64,000 nt of DNA from Tamarix chinensis (lineage: Eukaryota > Streptophyta > Magnoliopsida > Caryophyllales > Tamaricaceae), in assembly GCA_030549775.1 (NCBI GenBank), contig CM060175.1:29964762-30028761 (forward strand). The letters are read 5' to 3'. Both the position numbers and the translations under genes were made by a program. The stretch's first letter is position 1, and every line of letters starts with the position of its first letter. Shown piece by piece: positions 36,413-51,724 of this stretch. Below the pieces are notes generated by a model. It made no database searches, was not told where the DNA came from, and worked only from the letters and a program-made list of their open reading frames with translations.

Positions 36413-38715
36413 TCATAGTTCTTTATAAAAATTTCAAAAATCTTCATAACTTTTTCCGTACAAACGTACTAACACTTGCATATTTAAAGCAATGGGTCAA
36501 AGCCTGTATAATAAGTTTTGGATATTGATTGCTTTGTAAAATTAATAATCCTAAACTAAGTTAAAAAGTCAATATCAATTAAATTTTTTTATTTTGTTTC
36601 CTAATTATTTTAGTCCTTAAGCAACCAATGCAAATTCCATAACTAACATATTAATTAACACCTTTAGTTAATAATGAAATAAATGACAAGCTAAAAACAC
36701 AAAACAATAAACAAAAGTGATGAATATATTAAACCTAACATATATAATAAAATTTTCAATAATTGGATAAAATAAAAAAAATTCACAAAAATAGTAAATA
36801 AATGGAGAAAAAATTAAGGCAAGGGGCTGTAAAAGTCTATTGGGAGATATGCTCCTTTAATGATATTAAATACTAAATAACTTGTAAATCATATGTACAA
36901 TAAAAAAAACTAAATAAAAAGGTAAACAAAAATGATATCAATAATTGTATACAGGTTCCAACAATTAATTTGTATTAATTTATAGAATAAGTACTAGAGG
37001 TTGAAAATATTTATAAAATAAAGGGCATACATGATAAAGTGAGAGAAAGTAAAATAACAAACTATTATAATACAAGCACCCCAATGTTTATTATTATGTT
37101 AAAATTGAATAATTATAATTATATCTATAAGTGTAATCAATTACTATAATAAATACTTCTATCATAAATATAATTACTAAGATTATCATAATGATAATAA
37201 TTACAAAACTATCAATCATCATTAATTATGAAACTTAATATATTTATAAACATTAAAATAATAATTATACTTTGTTAACTGAATAAATGCCAACTAAATT
37301 ATAAATTCAATACTAATTAAAATTTGTCTGCTTTGTTTCCAAATCAAATTTCAACTACAATTTATTACAAATGTTACATATCAACTACAACTTTAACTAA
37401 TAATGAAATAAATGACATACCAAACACACAAAAATAATAAACAAAAGTGATCAATAGACTAAACCTAACTTACAATGTTTAACATATAAAACAAAGTTTT
37501 TCAATAATTCAATAGAATAAGAAAAAAAGAAACACAAACATAAAAAGAGAAATGAAAGAAAAGAAAGATAAAATAGGTGAAGATAGGCATAAGAGAAGTC
37601 AATCATGAGCTATGCTCCCTTGACGATGTCAAAGACTATATAACTTATAAATTGTATGCACAAAAAAAAGGCCGAGAGAAATGACATCAATCATTATCTT
37701 AAGGTTTTAATAATTAATTTATAAATTAATGATTAGAAATTGAAAATAATTACAAAATAAATGACAAGTATGATAGAGTGAGAGAAATTAAAATAAAAAA
37801 CTTAATGTATATCTCAACTAAATACAAACATCCCCAATGACTATTATTAGATTAAGATTGTATAACTAGAATTATATTTATAAATGTAATCAAATCTTAT
37901 AATAAATATTTCTATCATAAATATAATTGCTAAGATTACCATAATGATAATACTTAAAAACTATCGATCATTATTAATTATTAAACTTAATATATTTATA
38001 AATATTAAAATAATAATTATACGTTGTCAATTCAATAAACTCCAACTAAATTAGAAGGTCAATACTAATTAAATTTATCTATTTTATTTCCAAATTAAAA
38101 CTTAAACTTGACCTATTTTAGTCCCTAAATAGTCTATAACACATGTCGCATATCTAACATATCAGCTACAATTTTAGTTAATAATGAAATAAATGATAAA
38201 CCAAAAACACAAAAATAATTAACAAAAGTGATCAATAGACTAAACCTAACTTACATTGTCTAACATATAAAACAAAGTTTTTCTATAATTGGATAAAATA
38301 AGAAACAAGAAACGAAAAAGAGAGAGAGAGAGAGAGATAAACAAGGTGAGAATAAGGGTTGGAGAAGTCTATCATGAGCTATGCTTCCTTGGTGGCATTA
38401 AAGACTATATAGATTATAAGTTGTATGCGCAAAAAATAAATACTAAATAAAAATGTTGACATAAATGACCTCTATCATCATCTTAAGGTTTTGATAATTT
38501 AATTTATATTAGTATATAATTTAAGGATTAAAGGTTAAAAATAATTACAAAATCAATGATAAGTATAATAATGCGAGAGAAAATAAACAAGCAAACTTAA
38601 TGTACATCTCACCAATATATAAGCACCCCAATAGTTGTTATTATATTAAGATTATATAACATAGTTATCAAGATTAAGATTATCCTAATGATAATAACAG
38701 TTACAAAAATGCTAG

Positions 38716-38719
<4 letters not shown>

Positions 38720-38752
<33 letters not shown>
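38720..38752 (+). repeat. (ATT)n microsatellite, right arm
   Basis: The mirror of 14,288-14,318 and slightly longer. Confidence 0.9.
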
Positions 38753-38753
<1 letters not shown>

Positions 38754-41326
38754 GACGTTCAAAAATATGAAAATAAAATTATACTTTGTCAATTTAATAA
38801 ACCACAACTAAATTAAAATGTCAAGTCTTATGAAAATTGTCTATTTTTGGTCCTAATTAAAAGTTCAACTTGACTTAATTTAGTCTTTAGGTAATCTATT
38901 ACTTTAGTAGCATAACTCACATATCAGCTAATAACTTTAGTTAATAATGAAATAAATGCAAACCAAGTGCAAAAAAAAAAGTGATCAACTAACTAAACTT
39001 GACTAACATTGTCAAACAATTATTCAGTAAGATAACAAAAATATGGTAAACAATAATATATACATGGAGAAAAAGAAAAAGAAATTCGACAAGGACATGG
39101 TATGGAGAAGTAAATTATGAGAGGTTGTAAAAATTTATAAAAGAAAGGACACGTACAAAAAAGTCAGAGAAATTAAAGTAACAAACTTAATGTAGATTAA
39201 AACTATCATAATAACAATAATTTCAAAAACATTGATTATTACTAATTTTTAACACTAATATATTTTTAAACATGAAAATAATAATTATACTTGATCAATT
39301 AAACAAACCTTAACTAAATTAAAAAGTTAATACTAAATAATTTGGTCTATTTCGCTTCCTAATCAAATTTAAAACTTGACTCACTTGTTACGAATGTGGC
39401 ATAGCTAAAAATAGTTTAACGACTTTAGCAAATAACAAAATAATGACAAACCAAACAAACAAAAAACACCGCCAAAAGTAATGAAGAGACGAAACCTAAC
39501 TTACATTTTATAACAAAAAAAATAAAATGTTTTAATAGATAGAAAAAATAACAAACAAATTCAAAAAATAATAGTAGATAAATAGAATAAAAGAAAAACA
39601 AACCGGTGACGATAAGGCTAGAGAGGTCTGTCGGAAGTTGCGCCCCCTTTGAGACATTAAACGACAAATAAATTATAATATATATGTACAATAAGAAAAA
39701 CTAATAAAATTCTTAATAAGAAGGTTGGAGTTGTGCTCCAATAATCACATTATATACTTCTTACATATAAAAAAAAGTTATTATGTGAATTGCACACCTT
39801 TTAAGAAGGTAATATAAATAGTTTTAAAATTACACTTACACCATTCATTGAACAAATAATAAAGTATTTAATACATATATAATTAAAAAAAGGGTAAAAA
39901 TAAAAAGTAGACTTTAACTTTTCAAAAATAACTTTTTTAATAGAAAATTTTAATGATAAAATAACTTGCTTTTTCATACAGAGGAAGTAGTAATTAACTT
40001 ATAAAATGTATGTACATTAAAAAATAATAATAAAATACTAAATAAAAAATTAACAAAAATAGCATTAATCATTGTGGTAAGGTAACATCAATTAATTTAT
40101 AAATTAAATATTTGAGATATATTGAATTGACCCATTTTAAAATTGTTGATACTGCTTCTTAATCAAATATTAAACATGATCCATTTTAGTCATTAAGTAA
40201 CCTATTATGCACGTTCCATAACTAATCTATATGTTAACAACTTCAGTCAATAATGAAATAAATGGCAAATCAAACTCACAAAATATGATAAACCAAAGTG
40301 ATAAAAAAATACTAAACCTACCTTATATTGTCTAACATATAAAATAAAGTTTTTCAAAAATTAAAAAAAATCAATAAAAGGAAGAGAAATTGAGATAAAG
40401 AAAAACAAATTAGGTAAGGATAGGGGTTTGAGTAATCTATCACAAGGTGCGCTATCATTATGATATTAAATACTAAATAACATAAAAAAAACTATTTGAA
40501 AAATAAAAAATAATATAATGAGTAGATGTTTCAATAAAAAACTAAAAGGATTAATAGAAATGACATCAATCATTGTGTTAATGTTTTAATAATTAATCTA
40601 ATCATAAATTAATGAGTAGATGTTGAAAACGGTTATAAAAATAAATAACAAGTATGATAATGTGAGAGAAACTAAAATAACAAACTTAATTCACATCTCA
40701 CCAACATATAAACACCCCAATAAATATTATTATAATTAAAATTATTTACTAAAATAAATATTGCTATCAGAAATGTTATTAATAAGCTTAAGATAATCAA
40801 AATGATAGTAATAATAATTACATAATTATCGGCTTTTGTTAATTTTTAATATTAATATATTTTTAAATATAAAAATAATAATTATACTTTCTCAATTAAA
40901 TAAATATCAACTAAATTAGAAAATTGATAATATTTTTTTATTTATTTCCAAACCAAACTTAAAACTAGACCTATATTACCCTTGAAGCAACCTATTACAC
41001 ATATGACATAACTAACACATTAAGTAACAACATTATCAAATAATGAAATAAAGGGCAAACCAAACACACAAAAATAAGAACAAAATGATCAAGAAATTAA
41101 ATCTAACTTTTATTTTCAAACACAAAAAATAAATATTTTCAATAAACATATAAAATAAAAAAATAATTTATAAATAGAGAAAAATAAAAATAAATCGGGT
41201 GACAATAGTATTAGAACAATAACAAACTTAATTCCATTTCACTTACATAAAAACACACCAATAATTATTATTATATTTATATTGTATAATAACAAGTATA
41301 CTTATAATTGTAATAAATTATAAATA

Positions 41327-41439
41327 TAACTTTTATTTTCTAATAGACAACATTAGTAAATAATGAAATAAAGGGCAAACCAAACACACAAAAAGAATAA
41401 CAAAATGATCAAGAAATTAAATCTAACTTTTATTTTCTA
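41327..41439 (+). repeat. Pair of 16-bp direct repeats bounding a right-only 97-bp unit
   Basis: TAACTTTTATTTTCTA occurs at 41,327-41,342 and 41,424-41,439. The left arm has only one copy and lacks the 97 bp between them. Confidence 0.8.
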
Positions 41440-42353
41440 ACATAAAAAATTAAGATTTTCAATAAACAAATAAAATAACAAAAAAATGATAAATAGAGAA
41501 AAATAAAAATAAATTGGGTGACAATAGTATTAGAACAATAACAAACTTAATTCCATTTCACTTACATAAAATCACACCAATAATTATTATTATATTTATA
41601 TTGTATAATAACAAGTATATTTATAATTGTAATAAATTATTATATTAAATATTACTATCATAAATAGAATTATTAAGATTAATATTATCATTAAAACAAT
41701 ATTACAAAACTATTGGTTATAATTAATTATTCAAATTAATAAGTTAATAAATATATAATCAATAATTATACTTTATCAATTCAACAAACCTCAACTAAAT
41801 AAGAAAACAAAACTAATTAAAGTTATCTATTTTATCTCTTAATCAAAATTTAAACTTGACCTATTTTAGTCATTAAGTAACCTATTATGCAAGAATAGGT
41901 GACATATCGGTTAAAAATGTTAGTTAATAATGAAATAAATGACAAACTAAATACATAAAAAAAAGTTGTCGTCAAACTATTGTCTTACACGAAAAATAAA
42001 TTTTTACATAAAATAATGACAAAGACGCACAAAAATAATAGAGAAATAGATAAAAAGAAAAAATTAAATATTGTAAGGTTAGAGGATATATTAAATACTA
42101 AATAACTTATAAAATATATGTACAATAAAAATTAATAAAACATTAAATAAAAAGGTCAACAAAAATGACATTAATCATTGTTTTAAAGTTTCATTAATTA
42201 ATTTATAAATTAAAGATTTGAGGTTGAAAATTTTTATTAAATAATTAAGGGGCTTGATAGAGTGATGGAAAATAAAATAGCAAACTTGACGGGGAGAAAA
42301 ATAAAGTCTTATTAGGTGTTGGCGTTCTAAAACTTTAGAACAACCAAAAATAC

Positions 42354-44805
42354 ATAATGGTGTATGAGCAGTAAAATTTACAAGCAATTAGGTGAAGGCT
42401 CATATACTCAGACTGAACATAACAGTGTATGAGCAGTAAAAATTACAAGCAATTTAAAAAAAAGAATAAAACAGTTGCATCGTGATATTAGAAGAAACGC
42501 AAGAGACTATCTATTAGTATTTAACAATACACAATAGAAACAAAAACCAGGCAGGAGAACACAAAAATGGAGCTCTAGATTCTCTCTTTGAATCACATTA
42601 GCACACCAGTAGAATATTTGTTTTTCGCGCTGACATGCATGTCAATTTTTTTAGTTTTTAGGTTTGAATTTGGATGTGTATATCATGAGCTAAAAACCAT
42701 AATTGCACAAACTAACCAACCAAATGCACCGAATGCAATAATACAACGGAATATGTATAACTTTAATGTGATGGGAGAGGACGGCTTTAAATAGGCATTG
42801 AGATCTGTATTACTATCAAATAAATAAATAAAATGTCATATTTATCTGACCAATATAACTAACTACTACTCAATTTCAACCCTTGATAAACAACTTAATT
42901 TAAATCCAATGTATATTCAACAGGTTATCAATTAAGAAAAAGCTTAATGATATAAATCCAAATAAAGCATAAGCAAAGGCATGCTAAGTACATGTACCAT
43001 GTAAACAAGGTTACAATTTTTATTAGAGAATAGGAAGAGAGAATACGATAATAAGCTAAGGTGTTAGATAATATTTTATAATAACACCAAATTGAACCCC
43101 CCTGCCCCCCAAAAAATTAGCACAACAACCACTCAATTTAAAGCCTGCCTACAAGGAAATTTTACTGAAAATAAACCACAGGCTAAAAGCATTGTACATA
43201 AACTCATTTCAGAATCAGATATGTTCAGAATATTTCATGAATCTATTCTTTTCTGATAGTCAGTAAACAAGTAAAAGGAATACCTGATGGTCAATAATAT
43301 ATGCTAACATAACTAAACATTACGAGACAATCAACTACGAAAACAAGCAAGAAGCTAAATCAATGAGCCATTTTAGGTGGTAGCTAAACTATTCAAAGAA
43401 GTGGAGGCATTAACACACTTTTTGTTCGTAGCTTATTTATGAAAGAACTAAAGTAATATTTTTTTCATCCTACCGGTACATCATGATTTCTAGACCATTA
43501 TATGCATATCTTACACACAAAAAAGCATAATAAATAATAATGAAGATCAATGATTGGTTTAGAAACAAATAATCAAACAAGTTGAACAAAATTTGCAATG
43601 TACTCAAGGGGGAAAATTCGCTTATATTGATTGCCTATTCACATAATTACTGCAAAGTTAAAAAACAAAAGGTTAAAAATACATAATGAACCAACTATAT
43701 ATAAGATAAAAGTTAAAATTTTAGGCAACTGATTGAGGTAAAACGAAATACTGAATTATTTGTATTTTTCATTAATTTATAAAATAATAATTAGGATTTT
43801 AAATTATCGTTTGAATTCGAACAAATAAATTTACAATAAAAAGAGTGGCGAAAAAATAAAATGGGGGGATGCTTAGTTTTAAATAACCAAATTATTTACA
43901 AATTATTAATTTATTACATTTTTTGATATCAAAAATAAAAAATATATATTATTATTATTATTTTGTAAGGATAAATATAATAATATTTTGCTAATATTTT
44001 TATGGCAAACTTGTTTTTTCTATAATTCCACTTAGTTTAACTTTATTTACGAGTACCTAAATGGTAAAAATAAACATCTAATAATGTAAAGTAAAATAAT
44101 AGGTCAACTAATAGAAACCAATATAGAAAAAAAAAATTAGAGAAGGATGTCTTGTAACAAATGTTGTTTATATTATTTTATTAATTTATATAACAATAAT
44201 AAGAATTTCAAATTATTATTTTAACTGATAAAGAACAATAAAAGAATAAATGGTAAAAATAGAATAGGAGTAACTGTCCATTTTAAAAGTTATTTTATTA
44301 TTATTATACGAGAATAAAATTTATACCATGGGCGCCTTGTGTCAGTGTTTTCTATAATTTCACTTATGTGTACCTAAATTATTTAAAAACACAATGTGCA
44401 CTAAAATAATACGTTAAATATCCACTATCCACAAGCCTGCATAAAAAAATATCACCTAATTATCATTTTTTAATCCCCAATTAGTTTACAATTGCAAGGC
44501 AATTTAGAATATAATACATCCTGACTATTTTTCCTTATCACAAAAGGCTACCCAAAAAGTTCATTGAATCAAAAGAAATCATCCTACCATTAATCATTCA
44601 AAGGTAATATGTCATTTTTCTTAGTAAGGGCTCGTTTGGCACGACAATAATAGGGGTGGGAAAAACTTTTCCTATTTTGTATCAAGTATTTAGAAATAAT
44701 AAAAACATTTTTAATAAAACTCTTTTTAGCCTAAATTAATATCTAAAATGGATATTTCATTAAAAAAAATATTCCTTTATTCCAACTAGAATTTACAAGA
44801 GATGT
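42354..44805. mobile_element. 2,452-bp right-arm-only segment, likely insertion
   Basis: Absent from the left arm, whose sequence runs straight through at 10,776-10,783. It is flanked by AAAATAC at 42,347-42,353 and 44,806-44,812, consistent with a 7-8 bp target-site duplication. The ends (ATAATGGTGTATG and AAGAGATGT) are not obvious terminal inverted repeats. Near the left end a segment of about 35 bp (GTGTATGAGCAGTAAAA) is repeated at 42,419. The interior is AT-rich, with no frame longer than 68 codons and no transposase seen. GGGCTCGTTTGGC after TAA near 44,629 resembles a PIF/Harbinger end, but no partner end is visible. It could be a non-autonomous element. Loss from the left arm by precise deletion is the alternative. 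Confidence 0.55.
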
Positions 44806-47800
44806 AAAATACGGGACAAATTTTTTACCTCTACAACCACAGGAGCAGTAACCATCTATGGGAATTTCTTAAAGAGAAAAAAAGGCCAACAAAAAAAAAT
44901 AAGCAATGGATAAAATAACATACTCATTGAGCATGGCCCTAAAATCTACAATTCAACTTATATAATCAATAGATATGTCAATTAGTAATGAAACAAGGAT
45001 AAGAAATGAAAACTTAGTATATTCTAGTGAATTATGATCCACTAACCTAATCAACAGTTCAATTGCTCACCCCTCACCAATATCTCTGTATACCAGGTGG
45101 GATGCATGTTTTTAACTTTTCAACTAATAAAAGCTACGGTTTTAACTCTCCCGTTCCTAGGCCACCGTCTCCATTCTACCAATAGGTTTTGTTAGCAAAA
45201 TATTTATTAAATACTTTAGGACTCGGATCGGCAAAGTACTTATGAGTCTAGTCTGCATCAAAATGAGCCCCCCCCCCAAAATTACCTAGGCCTATTAAAA
45301 GCAAGTTCCAACTAATGTGTGAGGGCATTTTATACTTTTCACAGCTTTTGTAATAGATGGTTTGATTTGAATTATAATTAATAATGACCTATTATTAATG
45401 CTTTCATTATAAGATAGGATGGAATAGAGTTTAACGAGACTTTGAGGTTCTAATGATATCAAGGATATGATGATCTATTTAGAGTTATAATTAATAACAA
45501 TTTTTTAGCAAGGTCTCTAGCATACACAAAATGAACAACAAAAGAATTTAGGGATGAGGAGAACAGATGAAAGAAAAAAAAAATGAATACCTTTCTACCA
45601 GCATACAGAAGGATTTCTCGCTTGCACTCTCATCATCCAATTGCTTAGAGCTTTTGAAAACATAATCCCAAATCTCAAATAACTGTCAATATAAAATATT
45701 TATTATTAATCAAAGAGATTTATCTTCACCATCATCCCAAATCTTGGACTAGGCATTTAATTAATATGATAAGTTCTCATCAAGCCACAAATTGAAAATT
45801 TTTTATAAGATCCAATAACTCCACTTTCCACCCAGATGCACACGCAAATCATTCAACAATTTGATATTATAAGAATGCAATTACATGTATTCACAAGTTT
45901 AACGCAAGTAAATTTTCCAAAATATGGCAACCAACAACATGTAAGTTCTCTATCACCAACCAAGCTATTGGCCTATTAGTAATTCCCCTCGTAAATGAGA
46001 GATGAAGTAAATGATAGTTCGATGCAAAAACTACCCGAATAGAAATATGAATACTTTGTCTAAATGTACTTTTGAAAAGTTAGTAATGATCACAAAGATT
46101 CTCCTTACACTCTGTAAGAAGTTTTGCTAGAGCCAATAATGTCACCGATTAAACAGTCGAACTATTAATACTTTTTCCTAACTAAACGACCGACATAAAA
46201 TAAAGGAGAAATGGGTTCTACAAAGGGTTCATAAGGAGGATACAAGGTACAAATAATCAATTTGAAGTGGCTTGATAAATGGTTTCATTATTGTTATTTG
46301 AATTAAAATTATTATTTTATTATACTAACATTTCAAAAGTTGTAATCTATTTTCAAATTATATGACGTGTATTATACTCCCCACCAAATAAAGCTTCACT
46401 TTCTTCCAACAAAAAGGGCACCTGCTGCTGTCCTTGTTGCAACAGCTGATTGCCTTATAAACAGTAATGCTAGGCCTGTAGTCTTACATGTGGCAGGTTT
46501 AAAGTGTATTGATGGGCTGATTAAAGCTTAATTTTATTCCATAATCCCTGCCAACTTCTGCCTTGTACTGCTATCCCATTTGGCTTGAGTTTTTGTGCCC
46601 AAACATGCCCCAAAAGCTGTCCAAAAATTACTACAATACACTTCCACAAATCAATGCATTGCAAGTTTTTGTCTCTTGCTTTCCCGTGCCAATTGATGCA
46701 TATGCCAAACAATTCGAACTTGCATAAGAAAGATGATGGAATTTCGGTAAGAATTCTAACAAAAGAAAAACCAAAGAATGTGAGGGAGAACGGAGATAAT
46801 TTAATACAATCTTAGGCTCCTCCTAAGATTCGTACACTAGCCTAGCTAGTTTGATTCTAACTTAAACAAATGATCAGCCCTTGACTTTTGGGACTCCAAA
46901 ATATACCCCATACCACCCCCATACCTCTTATATCTAATTATGATTACAAGTTAAAGAGCTATGGTATGGGCGATGACATGATTAAACTAACAAATGATAG
47001 CTAGAGCTAAGTAGCCTTGCATGATCTGATCTTTAAGTACAACCAACAAGCTTTGTGTCAAAAAATATTACCAAATACTTCCATCAAAAGGCCGCCTATA
47101 ATTGTGCTTGTTGCCCTTTGCATTAGTTTTCCGAACCCAAACAGCTCCCTTAAGATGTCCACATAGGCTGGTGTGTAGCAGCTCGTGTGGCTGCTGTTAC
47201 CATCTCAATTTGTGCAAAAAGTTGCACAAAATCACTAGTAAGAGGTTGCCGATGTTCTGCCTTATGATTTGACTTCACGAAGCTGCTTGTGAGCCATTTT
47301 TTAGCCAAATTAAGTCACCTAAAAAGTAGTATGGCTTATAGGGATTTTCAAATGAGTCATTACTTTTTTCTAAGTAAAGAATAACACGAGTTTTATGATA
47401 TTCAAACTTTAGAAAAACTAATGATCTATATATTCAAAACTATAAGATTGTCTTTGTCTATATAGCCAAAAGAACATACAAAGCCACCAGTTACCATTAA
47501 CCCTCTCAGCATATCCGATGAGTATGAATCACACTTTAGACAAACATTCCCACAAAGAACCCACAATATCATCATTTACTTGCCCCTATCTAAAGCAAAA
47601 GACATAAATACAACATAGATTTGCCAACAAGTACCAACCATGCTTGATATTGTATTAATTAAGTCATACGATTCAACTATTCTGAGGCAAACATGCACAC
47701 AGAGAGCACAACCCACTGTTCTAAGATGAAAGAAACAGAGTATACCTGGTATTAGTAACACAGTTATTGCCACTCCAGAAAGAAAGGCAAATTTGACTTT

Positions 47801-48626
47801 GGTGCAAAACAGACAAAGAGCAACACTGATTTGTAAAGGCAAGCTGCAGAAGCAAAATAATTGATGAGCAGGATAAAGGAGACTGCACAAACTTAGCAAA
47901 ATGGAGCAAGCATAATGCTGCTACTTTTATTAGTCAACAAATCATATAAACATTTCTTGTCATTGAAAGACAAATTTAATCACTGAATCTTAAATACCAA
48001 AGAAGAAATGTATGATATGAAAAGAATCAATGCTAGAAATGTTATAGAGCAAAAGACCTAAGATCAGAGATTTATATTATACTTTAGAATACACATATTA
48101 TATTTATATTTACACTAAATATAGAGTTTATGCATTCTTGCAGTTAAGTGCGTGATTAGGTGCAACTTATGAGAGCCTCAGACACTCTACACTCTCTTCT
48201 CTTCACTAATTAGTAACGTAGCCCTAATTTCCACAAATTTTAACCCCAGCCATGTACCTACTTTGATGATTCCTCTAATTCTTGGACCCTTTCATTTCAT
48301 CTATCCTAAATACCTAATCTGTCAGCCCATGTCAAGAATGGAAAATGGCGAGAAATTATTAGGTTGTCCAGAGTATATTGAACTGATCAGGTTTGTCAGC
48401 CCAAAGAAGAGAAGAAAGAACATGAATCAGTCAATCATCAACTTCAAACTGCCCACTAATAGTAGAAATTCAAAGAGCATAAAGGGAAATTTCTATTGAC
48501 CCGTAAATATGCAAAAGCAGTTTACAGTGAACACAAACAGACAAGAGAGAAGAAAGAATGCATTTTTGACACAATAATCATTCCAATTTCCTAATAACTT
48601 GTCCCTTTTAATGGAATTGGTCATCT

Positions 48627-48839
48627 ATAAGACAAAAACTCGTGAGATTGGCATTAAATTATGAACTTAACACCGCGCCATTCATGAAGATTTTTTATGG
48701 AAATGATAGTCACTCTCAGGGTGAATATGCCACAAGATAAGTATTACCTCCACATATCATAGAAACTGTTGCACAGGTTGACAATCCTGTCTGCATCGAC
48801 GGACATAAAGGTCTGAATTTAACCTTCAGAGACTTCTGA
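48627..48839 (+). pseudogene. Broken mirror copy of the 70-residue frame
   Basis: Same length and frame as 7,395-7,607, but ATG has become ATA and codon 38 is TAA (AGATAAGTA against AGACAAGTA). The ending NLTFRDF plus stop is unchanged. Confidence 0.45.
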
Positions 48840-51724
48840 TCTTTCTGCTACATTAACATGCAGATACTGCACAGGGAAACACCCTCAATGACATTGTTCG
48901 GGGCGAGAAAATTGCAACACAAAAATAAATAGAAAAATGTCAACAACCATTAAGATCAAGAGTAATCACAAGAGCTTCAAAGTATCATGCAGTGAGAATC
49001 CGCCAGGATATCTATGGCTTGTTAGAAAGCCAGTGGCGGTTCCCCTGATGGGTAATACAAATTCAGTTCAAGTCTTTCAGTATCACAAATAGTACTTGTA
49101 ATGGCTTAATACATAACAGTACGTTAAGGACATTAAATGCTGCAAAGCTGTATATGAATAAATTCTGACGCCTTTTTCGCAAGTCAGCAGTCTTCAAACT
49201 CTGGCAGTGTGATAGTTCTATACAACTTTACGCTTAACAATGACAATAACTTCCTACTTACGGCTACAGAGAAAAACTATAAGAATCTTGCTCCACCTTT
49301 GAGCAAACACCAGTTTCACATGATTACAAAACATGCTTTGAAATCGACAAAATTAGACAAGCATCATCATGTTTCCTACTCACAATCTCCACCTCTTTTC
49401 CTATTTTTTTTTCTAAGTTACGTGTTACCTCCATCCACTAATATTTTATATTATATTATAAGTATTTAAGTGAGTCATTAGATTTTAAATTTCTTAATAA
49501 TCCTAAATTTGCCATAGAATGAAAAAATACATGCTAAATTTCTTAATAATCCTAAATTTACCACATTTTATTATAATTCAAATACTAACTTGTCCTAAGA
49601 TGAACAAGAATAAATTATAATGCATGCTTTTTTGAGTAGATTTAAGAATTCTCAGTAAATCCTAATTTAGTGGCGATTTATCAGCCGACAAAATGTAAAA
49701 ATTTTAAAACCATAGCATATCGATAATTTCGCAGCTGACCCAATAACTGCTAAATAGGAGCCAATACTACAAAGTTATCTAATTGTATGGTCTACAACCA
49801 GTTAAAACAATACCGCAAAGAGAGGTAGAAGCATATAACCTATATTGTTGAAAGACCCTTGCAAGGTTTCAACAATATTGCAAGTTAAACAAGGATTCGT
49901 CAAATTCAAGACAGAACACTAACAAATCATTCAATCACATTTTACAAGCAGATAAATAGTGTTATTACCCTACTTCCAAGAAATAAATAAGAGGATAACC
50001 AGTGTTATTACCTACTTCCGATCACAAAAAGGGAGTGAAATAGGTACTTCACCTTTTCATAACTTCAGCTTAGCAAGACGATATGTATACTGTGTATCAA
50101 GAAAGGACCTGCATCATTTGAACAAACCTTGTGAAGTCATCTTGATGGGCCTGCATGCAAACACATAATATAGGTGTCACAAAGAGTTGATAAATATTTA
50201 AAGATCAAATAGAGAATATTTGGTGCTGAATCAAAGATCAACTCATATGTTTTGATGGTTAGGAACCCTTGTTTGTAAACAACATTCCACTTGAGTGTGA
50301 AGGAGAACCAAATACAATCATTGCAAGGGGATAAATTCAGAATAAAAAGTGGCAATGTATAGGGGAACAAAATGGGTCAACCTAGATCAATGGTGGACTT
50401 AGGTTGAGTTCCACCGGAAAGGGAAAAAAAGGGGGAATAAAAGAGAGGGAAAATGATCAATAGGCACCTCCTATGATCATCTTACTCACAAACACAGTCA
50501 ACATTGACAACTCTTGGCCTAAAGAAGGTAAGATTTTATGGGTAAACTCAATCAAAGTCTTCACTAGACTTTGAAGGTATCACTCTCAAGAAATGACAGC
50601 AAATGGGGCAGCCAAATAGGTTCTGTTTATTTAGATAAACCTCTGGTCCTAAAGGATATCTAAAGAGAGCTAACCTTGCAAATTTTGAAGTGGAGGCTGA
50701 TTGCAATAGTCGTAAAGGTAATAAGAAAAATAGGAGCCACATAATCTTCTAAGTTTGGTTGATGGTTGGATGTGATACCCTTATGTTGTATTGTTCTTTG
50801 GTCTCTTTATATGATGGCCGAGTGTAAGGCTAGGATGTTACCCTCATTTATACGGAGTCCCAGTGTAATTGTATTGGCTATATATAAATATAATCAAAAA
50901 AATAAGATGTAAATTTATCAAATATTAATTAGATATCATATAATATTACATTATATCTATTCAAAAAACTTGGACGATGCAAACCAGAAATGAGCCATAA
51001 TTTAGAAGCCACCCATAAAGTAATATACAACATAAAGTTATTTCAAGTGGTCAGTGGGCTAAAAGCCAACTTATTTTGTTTAGTAATGACCAAAAAAACA
51101 AAAGTTCTTTAATAATGAAAAAACCAACAAACCAAACACACAAGACAATAAACAAAGTGATCAATAATATAAAAGCTAAACGATGTCATATACCCTATGT
51201 TCTATAAAGTAACAGACAAATATACAAAAATGATAGAAACAGTGACAAATGAAAAATGAACTAGGTGAGGCTTAGGAATCAGATATATCTAGAGATAAAA
51301 CATTAAAAAAATATGTAGATAAATTAGGATGAGTGCTTCAAAAAAATTTATAAAAAATGACATGTTTGATAAAGTAATATATGTAATTCCAAGCACTCCA
51401 ACAAAACCAAATAGCAAAATCGGAGTAACCATATAAATACAACATCAATCCACAAATAAAGTAATTCATTGCAAAGCACCACACAACTTAGAAGGTCCTA
51501 GTCCAAGGTGCACAAGCTATCTCAAGCATAGATTAAGCTTTTGATTAAAATAGAAAAACAATTGTCTTAATATAGACAGAAAAAGAAGATGACAGATGTA
51601 TTGAAAATACTTGTATTAAATTTACTAATTAATAACTTATATTAATAAATAAATAGATTATCAATGCAACACCAGTTACAATGACCCCCTCCCCCAAGAA
51701 AAAAAAGCTAGCAACAGCGCATAC

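Larger units (their letters stand above)
36480..42345 (-). repeat. Degenerate tandem array, about 765-bp period, right
   Basis: The mirror of the 10,790-16,560 array, with landmarks near 36,850, 37,610, 38,375, 39,640 and 40,440. It includes an 88-codon minus-strand frame at 39,425-39,691 that is a composition artefact: its mirror near 13,380-13,640 is also AT/T-rich. No gene is seen. Confidence 0.75.

Noticed and set aside
39425..39691. 88-codon hydrophobic minus-strand frame
   Set aside because: It lies in the tandem array, and its amino-acid content follows the T-rich composition.
42588..42794. 68-codon frame inside the right-only segment
   Set aside because: No transposase or other family features are visible, and the length is within chance for AT-rich DNA.
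44629..44645. PIF/Harbinger-like end GGGCTCGTTTGGC after TAA
   Set aside because: No inverted partner end was found within the segment, so I do not call a complete element.
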